Assembly (NCBI RefSeq): GCF_002127655.1
Contig: NZ_NEHB01000014.1
Coordinates: forward strand, 20,287 to 84,286
DNA from: Janthinobacterium sp. GW456P
GTDB lineage: Bacteria > Pseudomonadota > Gammaproteobacteria > Burkholderiales > Burkholderiaceae_D
Reading direction: 5' to 3'
Length of the DNA: 64,000 nucleotides
Positions 52,420 through 60,935 of this stretch are shown piece after piece; the first letter of the stretch is position 1, and the number at the start of each line of letters is the position of its first letter. A model generated the notes under the pieces. That model did no database searches and was not told where the DNA came from. It saw only the letters and a program-made list of their open reading frames with translations. A program made the position numbers and the translations under genes.

Positions 52420-53345
52420 CGAAGTTGGCGGAGCGGCCGGACTGGGTCAACCGGGTCTATTGCGAAGACGCGCTGGCGGGGCTGGCGCGCATTCCCGATG
52501 GTTCGGTGGACCTGATCCTGACGGATCCGCCGTACAACCTGGGCAAGGATTACGGCAATGCCTCGGACCAGCAGTCGGTGGCCGACTACTTGCGCTGGAC
52601 GGAACAGTGGATCGATGCGGCGCTGCCCAAGCTCAAAGCCAACGGCAGCCTGTATATCTTTTTGACCTGGCGCTATTCGCCGGAGATCTTCGTCATGCTG
52701 AAACAGCGCATGGCGATGATGAATGAAATCATCTGGGACCGCCGCGTGCCGTCCATGGGCGGCAGCGTGCGCAGCTTTTCATCGGTGCACGACACCATCG
52801 GCTTCTTCGTCAAGCGCAAGGATTACTACTTCGACCTTGACGCGGTGCGCATCGCCTACGACGCGGCCACCAAGAAAGCCCGTTCGCGCTCGATTTTCAT
52901 CGGCGCGAAATGGCTGGAAGTGGGCTACAACCCGAAAGACTTGTGGAGCGTGTCGCGCCTGCACAAGGAACACCCGGAACGGGCCGACCACCCGACGCAA
53001 AAGCCGCTCGAAATCATCGAGCGCATGGTCAAGGCTTCGTGCCCGCCCGGCGGCGTGGTGCTCGACCTGTTCATGGGCAGCGGCACCACGGCGCTGGCGG
53101 CCAAGCGCTGCGGGCGCGATTTCGTCGGCTTTGAACTCAATCCCGACTACTGCGCCATCATCGAACAGCGCCTGGCGGCCCTCACGCAGGAGCTGGCAGC
53201 ACCGCCCGCGGCCAAGCCCGCCAAGGCGGCGAAAAAGCCGGCGGCCGCCAAAAAAACGGCGGCTACCAAAAAAACGGCCGCCGTGAAAAAAGCGCCGGCC
53301 CGCAAGGCGCGCAGCGCCGGCGTGCCGGAAGACGTCGTCATTTAG
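52416..53345 (+). CDS. DNA adenine methyltransferase (beta-class) with histone-H1-like tail
   Basis: 309 residues. The motif order is IV then I: catalytic DPPY at 37-40 ([14 protein letters not shown]), the HPTQKP motif at 192-197 and the AdoMet-binding FMGSGTT at 219-225, followed by [16 protein letters not shown]. With the recognition region between, this is the beta class (as in CcrM and HinfI); DPPY favours N6-adenine over N4-cytosine. The last ~40 residues (262-301) are almost only A, K, P and T (repeats such as [10 protein letters not shown]), like histone H1. No restriction endonuclease is adjacent, so it is an orphan enzyme. It is coupled to hisD by an ATGA overlap and followed by hisC after 31 bp. 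Recognition sequence unknown. Confidence 0.93.
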   Translation: MTKLAERPDWVNRVYCEDALAGLARIPDGSVDLILTDPPYNLGKDYGNASDQQSVADYLRWTEQWIDAALPKLKANGSLYIFLTWRYSPEIFVMLKQRMAMMNEIIWDRRVPSMGGSVRSFSSVHDTIGFFVKRKDYYFDLDAVRIAYDAATKKARSRSIFIGAKWLEVGYNPKDLWSVSRLHKEHPERADHPTQKPLEIIERMVKASCPPGGVVLDLFMGSGTTALAAKRCGRDFVGFELNPDYCAIIEQRLAALTQELAAPPAAKPAKAAKKPAAAKKTAATKKTAAVKKAPARKARSAGVPEDVVI

Positions 53346-53376
53346 TCTCCCCAATTCCATCAGGAGTGTTTGCAGC

Positions 53377-54471
53377 ATGTCTTTCCTCGATCAGTTAATC
53401 AGCAACACCGTGCGCTCCGATGTGCGGGCCGTCAAAAGCTACCAGGTCGCCGATGCCGGCGGCTACATCAAACTCGATGCGATGGAAAACCCGTATCCGC
53501 TGCCGCCGCAGCTGCGCGAGGAGCTGGGCGCGCGCCTGGCCGGCGTCGCGCTGAACCGTTATCCGCCATCGTACGCCAGCCTGCAGCAAGCCATCTGCGC
53601 CAATCTGGGCGTGCCAGCCGGCTACGACGTCATGCTGGGCAACGGCTCCGATGAACTCATTTCCATCCTGGCCATGGCCTGCGCCCGTCAGGAGCCGGGC
53701 CAGCGCGCCGTGCTGCTGGCGCCCGTGCCGGCCTTCGTCATGTATGCGCGCTCGGCGCAGTTCGCGGGCATGGATTTCGTCGGCGTGCCCCTGCAGGCTG
53801 ACTTCAGCCTGGATATGCCGGCCATGCTGGCGGCCATCGCAGCGCACCGCCCGGCGCTGGTTTTCCTCGCCTATCCGAACAACCCGACGGGCAACCTGTT
53901 TGCCAGCGCCGACATCGAACGCATCCTTGCCGCCCTGGGCGACACGGGCATCGCCGTCGTCGACGAGGCGTACGAGCCGTTCGCGCAGCACAGCTTCATG
54001 GGCCGCCTGCCCGAATTCGATAACCTGGTGGTGATGCGCACCGTGTCGAAACTGGGCCTGGCCGGCATCCGCCTCGGCTACATGTCGGCCGCGCCGGCCC
54101 TGCTGGCGCAATTCGAGAAAGTGCGTCCGCCGTATAACGTGAATGTGCTGACGCAGGCGGCGGCCGAATTCGCGCTCGAGCACCTCGACGTGCTCAATGC
54201 GCAGGCGGATCTGCTCAACAGCGCGCGCGACGACCTGGCACGGCGCCTGGCGGCGCTGCCGGGCGTGACGGTCTTCCCTTCGAAGGCAAATTTTCTTCTG
54301 ATTCGTGTGGCGGATTCCGACGATGTTTGCGCAAAACTGCTTGCCCGCAGGGTTTTAATTAAAAATATGAGTAAAATGCATGCTGCGCTGGCCAATTGCC
54401 TGCGCATCAGCGTCAGTACCCCGGAAGACAATGCCCTTTTTTACGATGCCTTCAAGGCATCCCTCGTTTAG
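53377..54471 (+). CDS. hisC: Histidinol-phosphate aminotransferase
   Basis: 364 residues, PLP-dependent fold type I. Landmarks: [37 protein letters not shown], the PLP-contacting [12 protein letters not shown] and [11 protein letters not shown], and the Schiff-base lysine in [19 protein letters not shown]. It converts imidazole-acetol phosphate to histidinol phosphate. It follows the methyltransferase gene, with AGGAG upstream; hisB follows after 19 bp. Confidence 0.97.
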   Translation: MSFLDQLISNTVRSDVRAVKSYQVADAGGYIKLDAMENPYPLPPQLREELGARLAGVALNRYPPSYASLQQAICANLGVPAGYDVMLGNGSDELISILAMACARQEPGQRAVLLAPVPAFVMYARSAQFAGMDFVGVPLQADFSLDMPAMLAAIAAHRPALVFLAYPNNPTGNLFASADIERILAALGDTGIAVVDEAYEPFAQHSFMGRLPEFDNLVVMRTVSKLGLAGIRLGYMSAAPALLAQFEKVRPPYNVNVLTQAAAEFALEHLDVLNAQADLLNSARDDLARRLAALPGVTVFPSKANFLLIRVADSDDVCAKLLARRVLIKNMSKMHAALANCLRISVSTPEDNALFYDAFKASLV

Positions 54472-54490
54472 CCTATCGCCAGAGCCTCCC

Positions 54491-55081
54491 ATGAACCGCA
54501 CCGCAGAAATCACGCGCAACACCAATGAGACGCAAGTTCGCGTCGCCCTCAACCTGGACGGCACGGGCCAGCAAAAGCTCAATACCGGCGTGCCCTTCCT
54601 CGACCATATGCTGGACCAGATCGCCCGCCACGGCTTGATCGACCTCGATATCGAAGCGACGGGCGACGTGCATATCGACAACCACCATACGGTGGAAGAC
54701 GTGGGCATCACCCTGGGCATGGCGGTGGCCAAGGCCATCGGCGACAAGAAGGGCATCCGCCGCTACGGCCACGCGTATGTGCCGCTGGACGAGGCGCTGT
54801 CGCGCGTGGTGCTCGATTTCTCGGGCCGCCCTGGCATCGAATACCACATCCCGTTTACGCGCGCCATGATCGCCGGCTTCGACGTCGACCTGACCCTGGA
54901 ATTTTTCCGCGGCTTCGTCAACCATGCGGGCGTGACTTTGCATATCGATAACTTGCGCGGCACGAATGCCCACCATCAGTGCGAAACCGTGTTCAAGGCC
55001 TTTGGCCGCGCGCTGCGCATGGCTGCCGAGCTCGACGAGCGCGCCGCCGGCATCATTCCATCGACCAAGGGCAGCCTGTAA
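54491..55081 (+). CDS. hisB: Imidazoleglycerol-phosphate dehydratase
   Basis: 196 residues, the monofunctional form (no phosphatase domain). Metal-binding motifs: [28 protein letters not shown] and the second half [31 protein letters not shown]. The start at 54491 is chosen because homology begins at [12 protein letters not shown]; an upstream in-frame extension overlaps hisC. The enzyme removes water from imidazole-glycerol phosphate. Confidence 0.97.
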   Translation: MNRTAEITRNTNETQVRVALNLDGTGQQKLNTGVPFLDHMLDQIARHGLIDLDIEATGDVHIDNHHTVEDVGITLGMAVAKAIGDKKGIRRYGHAYVPLDEALSRVVLDFSGRPGIEYHIPFTRAMIAGFDVDLTLEFFRGFVNHAGVTLHIDNLRGTNAHHQCETVFKAFGRALRMAAELDERAAGIIPSTKGSL

Positions 55082-55119
55082 GCGCCGCTCTCGCTATACT
55101 GTAGATTCCGGGATCAAAC

Positions 55120-55758
55120 ATGAATAAAATTGTGGTGGTGGATTACGGCATGGGCAATTTGCGCTCGGTGGCGCAAGCCTTGCGTGCCGTGGCGCCGGAA
55201 GCCGACGTGCGCATTTCGGGATTGGCGCAAGACATCGACAGCGCCGACCGCATCGTCCTGCCGGGCCAGGGCGCCATGCCCGACTGCATGCGCAGCCTGC
55301 GCGAATCGGGCGTATTGGAGGCGCTGCTGCGCGCCGCCGACAGCAAGCCCGTGCTGGGCGTGTGCATCGGCGAGCAAATGCTGTTCGACGGCAGCGAAGA
55401 GGGCGACGCGGCCGGCTTGGGCTTGATGCCAGGCCAAGTCGTGCGCTTCCAGCTCGACGGCCAGGTGCAGGAAGACGGCTCGCGCTTCAAGGTGCCGCAA
55501 ATGGGCTGGAACCAAGTGCGGCAAACGGCGTCCCATGTCATGTGGGATGGCATCGCCGACAACGCGTATTTTTACTTTGTGCACAGTTATTTTGCTCAAC
55601 CTCAAGAGGCGGCGCACACGGTGGGCGAGACTGTCTATGGCGCGCCGTTCGCCTGCGCCGTCGCCCGTGATAATATTTTCGCGACACAGTTTCACCCTGA
55701 AAAAAGTGCTGCCGCTGGCTTGCAGCTGTACAAGAACTTCGTTCACTGGCAACCTTAA
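55120..55758 (+). CDS. hisH: Imidazole glycerol phosphate synthase, glutaminase subunit
   Basis: 212 residues, class I glutamine amidotransferase. Start [21 protein letters not shown]; nucleophile Cys82 in [12 protein letters not shown]; catalytic His and Glu in ATQFHPEKS; the MGWNQV motif that contacts HisF is present. It supplies ammonia to HisF (56647-57408). The gene lies 38 bp after hisB and 55 bp before hisA. Confidence 0.97.
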   Translation: MNKIVVVDYGMGNLRSVAQALRAVAPEADVRISGLAQDIDSADRIVLPGQGAMPDCMRSLRESGVLEALLRAADSKPVLGVCIGEQMLFDGSEEGDAAGLGLMPGQVVRFQLDGQVQEDGSRFKVPQMGWNQVRQTASHVMWDGIADNAYFYFVHSYFAQPQEAAHTVGETVYGAPFACAVARDNIFATQFHPEKSAAAGLQLYKNFVHWQP

Positions 55759-55813
55759 CGTTGGCTTTCCGGCTTTTTTTCCGCCTCTCACTCACTTTTA
55801 AATCACACTGACC

Positions 55814-56587
55814 ATGCTGCTCATTCCCGCCATCGACCTGAAAGACGGTCACTGCGTACGCCTGAAACAAGGCGATATGGAACTTGCCACCGTATTTTCC
55901 GAAGACCCGGCCGAGATGGCCCGCCATTGGCTGATGCAAGGCGCGCGCCGGCTGCATCTGGTCGACCTGAACGGCGCTTTTGCCGGCAAGCCGAAGAACG
56001 AAGGTGCCGTGAAAGCCATCCTGAAGGCCGTGCAAGATTTCGCTGTGGAAAACGACATCGAGGAAATCCCCGTGCAGCTGGGCGGCGGCATCCGCGACCT
56101 CGACACCATCGAGCGCTACCTCGACGCGGGCATCACCTACATCATCATCGGCACGGCGGCCGTGAAAAGCCCCGGCTTCCTGCACGACGCCTGCGGCGCC
56201 TTCCCGGGCCACATCATCGTCGGCCTTGATGCCAAGGATGGCAAAGTGGCAACGGATGGCTGGAGCAAGATGTCGGGCCACGAAGTGATCGACCTGGCGA
56301 AGAAATTCGAAGCCTACGGCGTCGAAGCTATCATCTACACGGACATCGGCCGAGACGGCATGATGGGCGGCATCAATATCGAAGCCACCGTCAAGCTGGC
56401 GCAAGCCGTCAAGATCCCCGTCATCGCCTCGGGCGGCCTGCACAACATCGGCGACGTGGAAGCGCTGTGCGCGGTCCAGGCCGAAGGCATCGAAGGCGTG
56501 ATCTGCGGCCGCTCCATCTATGAAGGCACGATCGACCTGGCGCAGGCGCAGGAACGCGCCGACGAACTGACCGACGCCGCCGTTTAA
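55814..56587 (+). CDS. hisA: ProFAR isomerase HisA
   Basis: 257 residues, a half-barrel-duplicated TIM barrel: [20 protein letters not shown] with the first catalytic Asp, [35 protein letters not shown], and the second half with [13 protein letters not shown] (second catalytic Asp) and [16 protein letters not shown]. It carries out the Amadori isomerisation of ProFAR to PRFAR. Confidence 0.97.
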   Translation: MLLIPAIDLKDGHCVRLKQGDMELATVFSEDPAEMARHWLMQGARRLHLVDLNGAFAGKPKNEGAVKAILKAVQDFAVENDIEEIPVQLGGGIRDLDTIERYLDAGITYIIIGTAAVKSPGFLHDACGAFPGHIIVGLDAKDGKVATDGWSKMSGHEVIDLAKKFEAYGVEAIIYTDIGRDGMMGGINIEATVKLAQAVKIPVIASGGLHNIGDVEALCAVQAEGIEGVICGRSIYEGTIDLAQAQERADELTDAAV

Positions 56588-56646
56588 GCCTGCCCGGCCG
56601 GGGCGCGCGCGTGCATGCCCGGCCGAGCGACAATCTGGATACCATC

Positions 56647-57408
56647 ATGCTTGCAAAACGTATCATCCCCTGCCTCGACGTGACCAATGGCCGCGTCGTC
56701 AAAGGCGTCAATTTCACGGAATTGCGCGACGCCGGCGACCCCGTGGAAATCGCCCGCCGCTATGACGAGCAGGGCGCCGATGAAATCACTTTCCTCGACA
56801 TTACCGCCTCGAGCGACAACCGCGGCCTGATCTTCGACATCATCGAAGCCGTCGCCTCGCAAGTGTTCATTCCGCTGACCGTCGGCGGCGGCGTGCGCGT
56901 GGTGGAAGACGTGCGCCGGCTGCTCAACGCGGGCGCCGACAAGGTCAGCATCAACACCTCGGCCGTGACGAATCCCCAGCTGGTGTACGAGGCATCGCAA
57001 AAGCACGGCTCGCAATGCATCGTCGTCGCCATCGACGCCAAGCAGGTGTCGCCCGGCAAGTGGGAAGTGTTTACCCATGGCGGACGCACGGCCACGGGCC
57101 TGGACGCGTTCGAATGGGCGCGTAAAATGGAAAGCCTGGGCGCCGGTGAAATCTTGCTCACCAGCATGGACCGCGACGGCACCAAGGTGGGCTTCGACCT
57201 GGGGCTGACGCGCGGCGTGTCCGACGCCGTCAGCATTCCCGTGATCGCCTCGGGCGGCGTGGGCGGCTTGCAAGACCTGGTCGATGGCATCAAGGTGGGC
57301 CGCGCGGACGCCGTGCTGGCCGCCAGCATCTTCCACTATGGCCAGCACACGGTGCAGGAAGCCAAGCGTTTCATGGCGCAGCAGGGCATCCCCATGCGCC
57401 TGGCGTAA
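56647..57408 (+). CDS. hisF: Imidazole glycerol phosphate synthase, cyclase subunit
   Basis: 253 residues, TIM barrel related to His[24 protein letters not shown] (catalytic Asp11), [65 protein letters not shown] (second catalytic Asp) and [18 protein letters not shown] start at 56647 where homology begins, rather than at the in-frame ATG 12 codons earlier. Works with HisH. Confidence 0.97.
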   Translation: MLAKRIIPCLDVTNGRVVKGVNFTELRDAGDPVEIARRYDEQGADEITFLDITASSDNRGLIFDIIEAVASQVFIPLTVGGGVRVVEDVRRLLNAGADKVSINTSAVTNPQLVYEASQKHGSQCIVVAIDAKQVSPGKWEVFTHGGRTATGLDAFEWARKMESLGAGEILLTSMDRDGTKVGFDLGLTRGVSDAVSIPVIASGGVGGLQDLVDGIKVGRADAVLAASIFHYGQHTVQEAKRFMAQQGIPMRLA

Positions 57409-57442
57409 AGACAAGCAGTCAATATCAGCGGGATAGAAGAAC

Positions 57443-57880
57443 ATGCAGAACGGAACCATCGTAGCAAGCAATGCCAAGTGGCTCAAGAAGGTCAAATGGG
57501 ACGAGCACGGCCTCGTGCCCGTGATCGCGCAGGAAGCGGGCAGCAATGACGTGCTGATGTTCGCCTGGATGAACCGCGATGCGCTGGCGCGCACGGTGGA
57601 GCTGGGCGAAGCCGTGTACTGGAGCCGCTCGCGCAAGAAACTGTGGCACAAGGGCGAAGAGTCGGGCCACACGCAAAAGGTGCTGGAAATCCGCCTCGAT
57701 TGCGACGAAGACGTGGTCTTGCTGAAAATCGAGCAAGCCGGCGGCATCGCCTGCCATACGGGCCGCCATTCGTGCTTCTTCCAGAAGTTCGAAGGCGACG
57801 AGAAAACAGGCGAATGGCAGATCACCGACCCCGTCCTGAAAGACCCTGAGACGATTTACGCGGAAAGCAAGAGCAAATGA
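57443..57880 (+). CDS. hisI: Phosphoribosyl-AMP cyclohydrolase
   Basis: 145 residues, monofunctional HisI. Landmarks: [56 protein letters not shown], the metal-binding [29 protein letters not shown] (two Cys and the DxDxD-like acidic run). It opens the adenine ring of PR-AMP. The last codons overlap hisE (ATGA). Confidence 0.97.
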   Translation: MQNGTIVASNAKWLKKVKWDEHGLVPVIAQEAGSNDVLMFAWMNRDALARTVELGEAVYWSRSRKKLWHKGEESGHTQKVLEIRLDCDEDVVLLKIEQAGGIACHTGRHSCFFQKFEGDEKTGEWQITDPVLKDPETIYAESKSK

Positions 57881-58248
57881 GTGAAACCCTGAAGCGTCTG
57901 GCCGCCGTGATCGAATCGCGCAAGCTGGCCAACGGCGGCGACCCCGCCACCTCGTATGTCGCGCGCCTGTTTGCCAAGGGCGATGATGCGATCTTGAAAA
58001 AAATCGGCGAGGAAGCGACGGAAACGGTGATGGCCGCCAAGGATGCGCGCCGCGACAACGATCCGTCGAAGGTCCTGTACGAATGCGCCGACCTGTGGTT
58101 TCACTCGCTGGTGATGCTGGCGCAGTTCGACCTGACGCCGCAGCAGGTGCTTGACGAGCTGGCGCGCCGCGAAGGCTTGTCCGGCCTGGAAGAAAAGGCG
58201 GCGCGCAAGGATGAGCTGCGCGACGCTGGCGAAACAGACAAACACTGA
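57877..58248 (+). CDS. hisE: Phosphoribosyl-ATP pyrophosphatase
   Basis: 123 residues, all-helical MazG-related fold: [75 protein letters not shown]. The EExxE and ExxD metal-binding residues are present (EEATE, ECADL). It hydrolyses PR-ATP to PR-AMP. Translation is coupled to hisI. It is separate from HisI, unlike the HisIE fusion of enterobacteria. Confidence 0.96.
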   Translation: MSETLKRLAAVIESRKLANGGDPATSYVARLFAKGDDAILKKIGEEATETVMAAKDARRDNDPSKVLYECADLWFHSLVMLAQFDLTPQQVLDELARREGLSGLEEKAARKDELRDAGETDKH

Positions 58249-58264
58249 CCTGACCGGAGAACGC

Positions 58265-58636
58265 GTGGATAACTGTATTTTCTGCAAGATTGCTGCAAAA
58301 CAAATTCCCTCGACCATCGTGTATGAGGATGACGACTTGCTGGCCTTCAAGGACATCAATCCGGCCGCCCCCGTGCATCTGCTGCTGATCCCGAAGCGCC
58401 ACGTGGCCAGCCTGTCCGATTGCGACGATAGCCATACGGAAATACTGGGCAAGCTGCTGCGCCTGGCGCCGAAACTCGCCGCCGAGTTCGGCTGCGCCGT
58501 CACGTATGACGCCGAGGGCACGCCTGCCGGCGGCTTCAAGACCATGATCAACAGCGGCCCGAACGGCGGGCAAGAGGTGTATCACCTGCACATGCATGTG
58601 TACGGCGGTCCCCGTCCCTGGCGCGGCCAGCACTGA
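58265..58636 (+). CDS. HIT-family nucleotide-binding hydrolase (HinT-like)
   Basis: 123 residues from a GTG start six bases after GGAGA. The zinc-like CxxC (NCIFCKI), the [13 protein letters not shown] strand [15 protein letters not shown], and the catalytic histidine triad HLHMHVYGG near the C-terminus are present. HinT-type enzymes hydrolyse purine nucleoside phosphoramidates such as AMP-lysine. It sits between hisE and tatA, as in many betaproteobacteria, 16 bp after hisE. Confidence 0.93.
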   Translation: MDNCIFCKIAAKQIPSTIVYEDDDLLAFKDINPAAPVHLLLIPKRHVASLSDCDDSHTEILGKLLRLAPKLAAEFGCAVTYDAEGTPAGGFKTMINSGPNGGQEVYHLHMHVYGGPRPWRGQH

Positions 58637-58716
58637 TTTCGCCGCGCGCCGGGTTCACGTGTATACTACCGGCATTGGTTGACGCTATTCGGGCACCGTC
58701 CCGCAAGGAGAATGTG

Positions 58717-58953
58717 ATGGGTTCATTGAGTATTTGGCACTGGGTGATCGTTCTGGTCATTGTGATGCTGGTCTTCGGCACCAAGAAACTGGGCAATATC
58801 GGCGGTGATATCGGCAAGGCCGTCAAAGGCTTCAAGGATGGCGTCAAGGGCGACGATGACGCGCCGGCAGCCAATACCCCTCCTGCTGCGCCATCGCAAG
58901 TGGCCGACAAAAGCACCATCGACGTCGAGACGAAAGAGAAAAGCAAGTCCTGA
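58717..58953 (+). CDS. tatA: Twin-arginine translocase subunit TatA
   Basis: 78 residues: N-terminal membrane helix ([19 protein letters not shown]), the [28 protein letters not shown] amphipathic helix with the conserved FG hinge, then an acidic/proline-rich unstructured tail. AAGGAG precedes the ATG at 58717. TatA forms the protein-conducting oligomer for folded substrates. tatB follows after 48 bp. Confidence 0.96.
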   Translation: MGSLSIWHWVIVLVIVMLVFGTKKLGNIGGDIGKAVKGFKDGVKGDDDAPAANTPPAAPSQVADKSTIDVETKEKSKS

Positions 58954-59001
58954 TAGCGTGGCGGGGCGCTTGCCTCGTCCGGTAACAGCCCTTGTCCGCT
59001 T

Positions 59002-59535
59002 ATGATCGATCTCGGTCTCTCTAAAATCGCCATCATCGGCGTGGTTGCGTTGATAGTCATCGGCCCTGAAAAGTTGCCGAGAGTGGCGCGCATGGCCGGT
59101 ACCCTGTACGGCCGCGCGCAACGCTACCTGAACCAGGTGAAATCCGAAGTCTCGCGCGAAATTGAAATGGAAGAGCTGAAAAACCTGCAGAAAGAAGTGC
59201 AGGAGGCGGCCCATTCCGTCCAGCAAAGCGTCGAGAAATCCATGCATGGCGTGGAAAATTCGATCTCCGGCAACCTGGCCGAGGTGGAAAACGCCTGGCG
59301 CGGCGATTCCAGTGCGTATGAGGGGCATCACGACGCCCATGAAGCCATGCTGCGCGCCACCAACGATGACCTGGCCCGCAAGGCGCGCGAATTTCGCCGC
59401 AAGAAGCTGGTGCGCAATTCCGCCATCCCTGGCTGGTACAAACAGCGCCATGGCGGCAAGCAGCACGTGCAATCGGCGGCCGCCCGCGTGGCGCGTTTCC
59501 GTCCGCGCGCCAGTTCCTCCTCCTTTTACTCATGA
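59002..59535 (+). CDS. tatB: Twin-arginine translocase subunit TatB
   Basis: 177 residues: membrane helix with the glutamate near its start (MIDLGLSKIAIIGVVALIVIGPEKLPRVARMAGTLYGRAQRYLNQVKSEVSREIEMEELKNLQKEV), the GPEKLP hinge motif, a long amphipathic/coiled segment and a basic tail (RKKLVRNSAIPGWYKQRHGGKQ). TatB with TatC forms the receptor for twin-arginine signal peptides. Its stop overlaps the tatC ATG by 4 bp. Confidence 0.96.
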   Translation: MIDLGLSKIAIIGVVALIVIGPEKLPRVARMAGTLYGRAQRYLNQVKSEVSREIEMEELKNLQKEVQEAAHSVQQSVEKSMHGVENSISGNLAEVENAWRGDSSAYEGHHDAHEAMLRATNDDLARKAREFRRKKLVRNSAIPGWYKQRHGGKQHVQSAAARVARFRPRASSSSFYS

Positions 59536-60287
59536 GTAACAAATCCCCGGTGGAAGAAACTTTTATCTCGCATCTGGTCGAGCTGCGCAACCGCCTGGTC
59601 AAGGCCTCGATCGGCATCGCCGTCGTCTGCGCCGTGCTGTTTTACTGGCCCGGCCCTTCGCATATCTACGATTTCATTGCCGCGCCGATGATCGCCTCGC
59701 TGCCGGCCGGCTCGAAAATGATCGCCACCGGCGTCATCTCGCCCTTCCTCGTGCCGATGAAAGTGACCCTGGTGATCGCCTTCATCGTCGCCTTGCCCTG
59801 GGTGCTGTACCAGATGTGGGCGTTTATCGCGCCCGGCCTGTACACGCATGAAAAGCGTTTGATCGCGCCGCTGGTTATCTCCTCGTCGCTGCTGTTCATG
59901 GCCGGCGTGGCCTTTTGCTATTTCTTTGTGTTTGGCCGCGTGTTTCACTTCATCAGCGACTTTTCGCCGTCGTCGATCGCGGTGACGCCGGATATCGAAA
60001 ACTACCTCGATTTCGTCATGTCGATGTGCCTGGCCTTTGGCGCCACGTTCGAAGTGCCCGTCGTGGTGGTGATCCTCGTGCGCATGGGGCTGGTTTCCAT
60101 CGCGAAACTCAAGGAAGTGCGCCCCTACATCATCGTCGGCGCCTTCGTCATTGCCGCCATCGTCACGCCGCCGGACGTGGTCAGCCAGTTCTCGCTGGCC
60201 ATCCCGATGTGCCTGTTGTTCGAACTGGGCTTGCTGGTGGCGCCCATCTTCGTCAAGGTCACCCAGGCGCCGGAAGAGGCGTCCTAG
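59532..60287 (+). CDS. tatC: Twin-arginine translocase subunit TatC
   Basis: 251 residues with six membrane segments. Conserved features: ETFISHLVELRNRLVKASIGIAVVCAVLFYWPGP, the MKVTLVIAFIVALPWVLYQMWAFIAPGLYTHEKR segment (F/W-E-region), FGATFEVPVVVVILVRMGLVS and the closing RPYIIVGAFVIAAIVTPPDVVSQFSLAIPMCLLFELGLLVA. It recognises the twin-arginine motif. A terminator follows. Confidence 0.97.
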   Translation: MSNKSPVEETFISHLVELRNRLVKASIGIAVVCAVLFYWPGPSHIYDFIAAPMIASLPAGSKMIATGVISPFLVPMKVTLVIAFIVALPWVLYQMWAFIAPGLYTHEKRLIAPLVISSSLLFMAGVAFCYFFVFGRVFHFISDFSPSSIAVTPDIENYLDFVMSMCLAFGATFEVPVVVVILVRMGLVSIAKLKEVRPYIIVGAFVIAAIVTPPDVVSQFSLAIPMCLLFELGLLVAPIFVKVTQAPEEAS

Positions 60288-60310
60288 ACGGCAGCCACAG
60301 GCGCAGACAA

Positions 60311-60346
60311 AAGCCGCTGACCTTTTCCGGGAGCAGCGGCTTTTTC
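60311..60346 (+). terminator. Rho-independent terminator after tatC
   Basis: AAGCCGCTG (60311-60319) pairs perfectly with CAGCGGCTT (60334-60342), followed by a short T-run. It closes the his-tat transcription unit and lies before a convergent minus-strand gene. Confidence 0.85.
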
Positions 60347-60361
60347 ATTGTGCGTGGGCGC

Positions 60362-60763
60362 TTACTGCAGCATCAGCTTGCTGAGGATGCCCAGGTTGAG
60401 CAGGATCAAGGTGCTCATCATCCAGTACATGTGTTTCATGTCGGCGCCCTGGCGCAGGTCCATGCGTTCCCGGCGGGCGTCGAATTTTTGCTCCAGGGCG
60501 TCTATTTTAGTGTCGAGCCTGAGCTCCAGCCCATCGATTTTCACCTCCAGGGCGCCGACCTTGGTATCGACGTTTTGCGACACCAGCTTGATTTCTCCCA
60601 TCAGATTGCGCTCCAGCGCCGCCAGCTCGCCATGCACCACCACGGCAGAGCCCAGTACTTCGCCCAAGGCCGTGGCATGCGCTTCCGCCTGTTGGGTGGG
60701 CACGCCCGCCGAGGCGAGGCGTTTGGCGTAATCGAGGGTGTCGAACTGGATGGGCATATGCAT
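60362..60763 (-). CDS. Coiled-coil protein with C-terminal membrane anchor (DUF1640-like)
   Basis: 133 residues: an N-terminal segment MHMPIQFDTLDYAKRLASAGVPTQQAEAHATALGEVL, which is the recognisable start of the DUF1640/CCDC90-like family, a heptad-repeat coiled coil (about 58-110, DTKVGALEVKIDGLELRLDTKIDALEQKFD) and a C-terminal membrane helix (MYWMMSTLILLNLGILSKLML). A GGAGCG lies before the ATG at 60763. Family function in bacteria is unknown; many copies per genome are common in betaproteobacteria. Confidence 0.75.
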   Translation of the reverse strand: MHMPIQFDTLDYAKRLASAGVPTQQAEAHATALGEVLGSAVVVHGELAALERNLMGEIKLVSQNVDTKVGALEVKIDGLELRLDTKIDALEQKFDARRERMDLRQGADMKHMYWMMSTLILLNLGILSKLMLQ

Positions 60764-60890
60764 GGACGCTCCTGATATCCAGCCTAGCAGGAAAATCGGC
60801 AATTGCCAGTGAGGAGTGCGGTGGCGCCTGCCTTCCCGTCAGCTTAATGGACAGGGCAGCCGCTGGTTTGCGGCGGCGCAAACGCATGCA

Positions 60891-60913
60891 AAAAGGGCGC
60901 CGCTGCGCCCTTT
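60891..60913 (-). terminator. Rho-independent terminator of the DUF885 gene
   Basis: On the minus strand AAAGGGCGC pairs with GCGCCCTTT across a 4-nt loop, followed by TT and TGCAT. It lies 23 bp beyond the stop codon of the DUF885 gene. Confidence 0.75.
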
Positions 60914-60935
60914 GCAAGCTGACGGCGAGCGCCGC

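Noticed and set aside
58717..60287. Functional link between tatABC here and the twin-arginine FecR at 7.3 kb
   Set aside because: tatABC is a housekeeping cluster in its standard betaproteobacterial position 50 kb away; co-occurrence in the window is coincidence.
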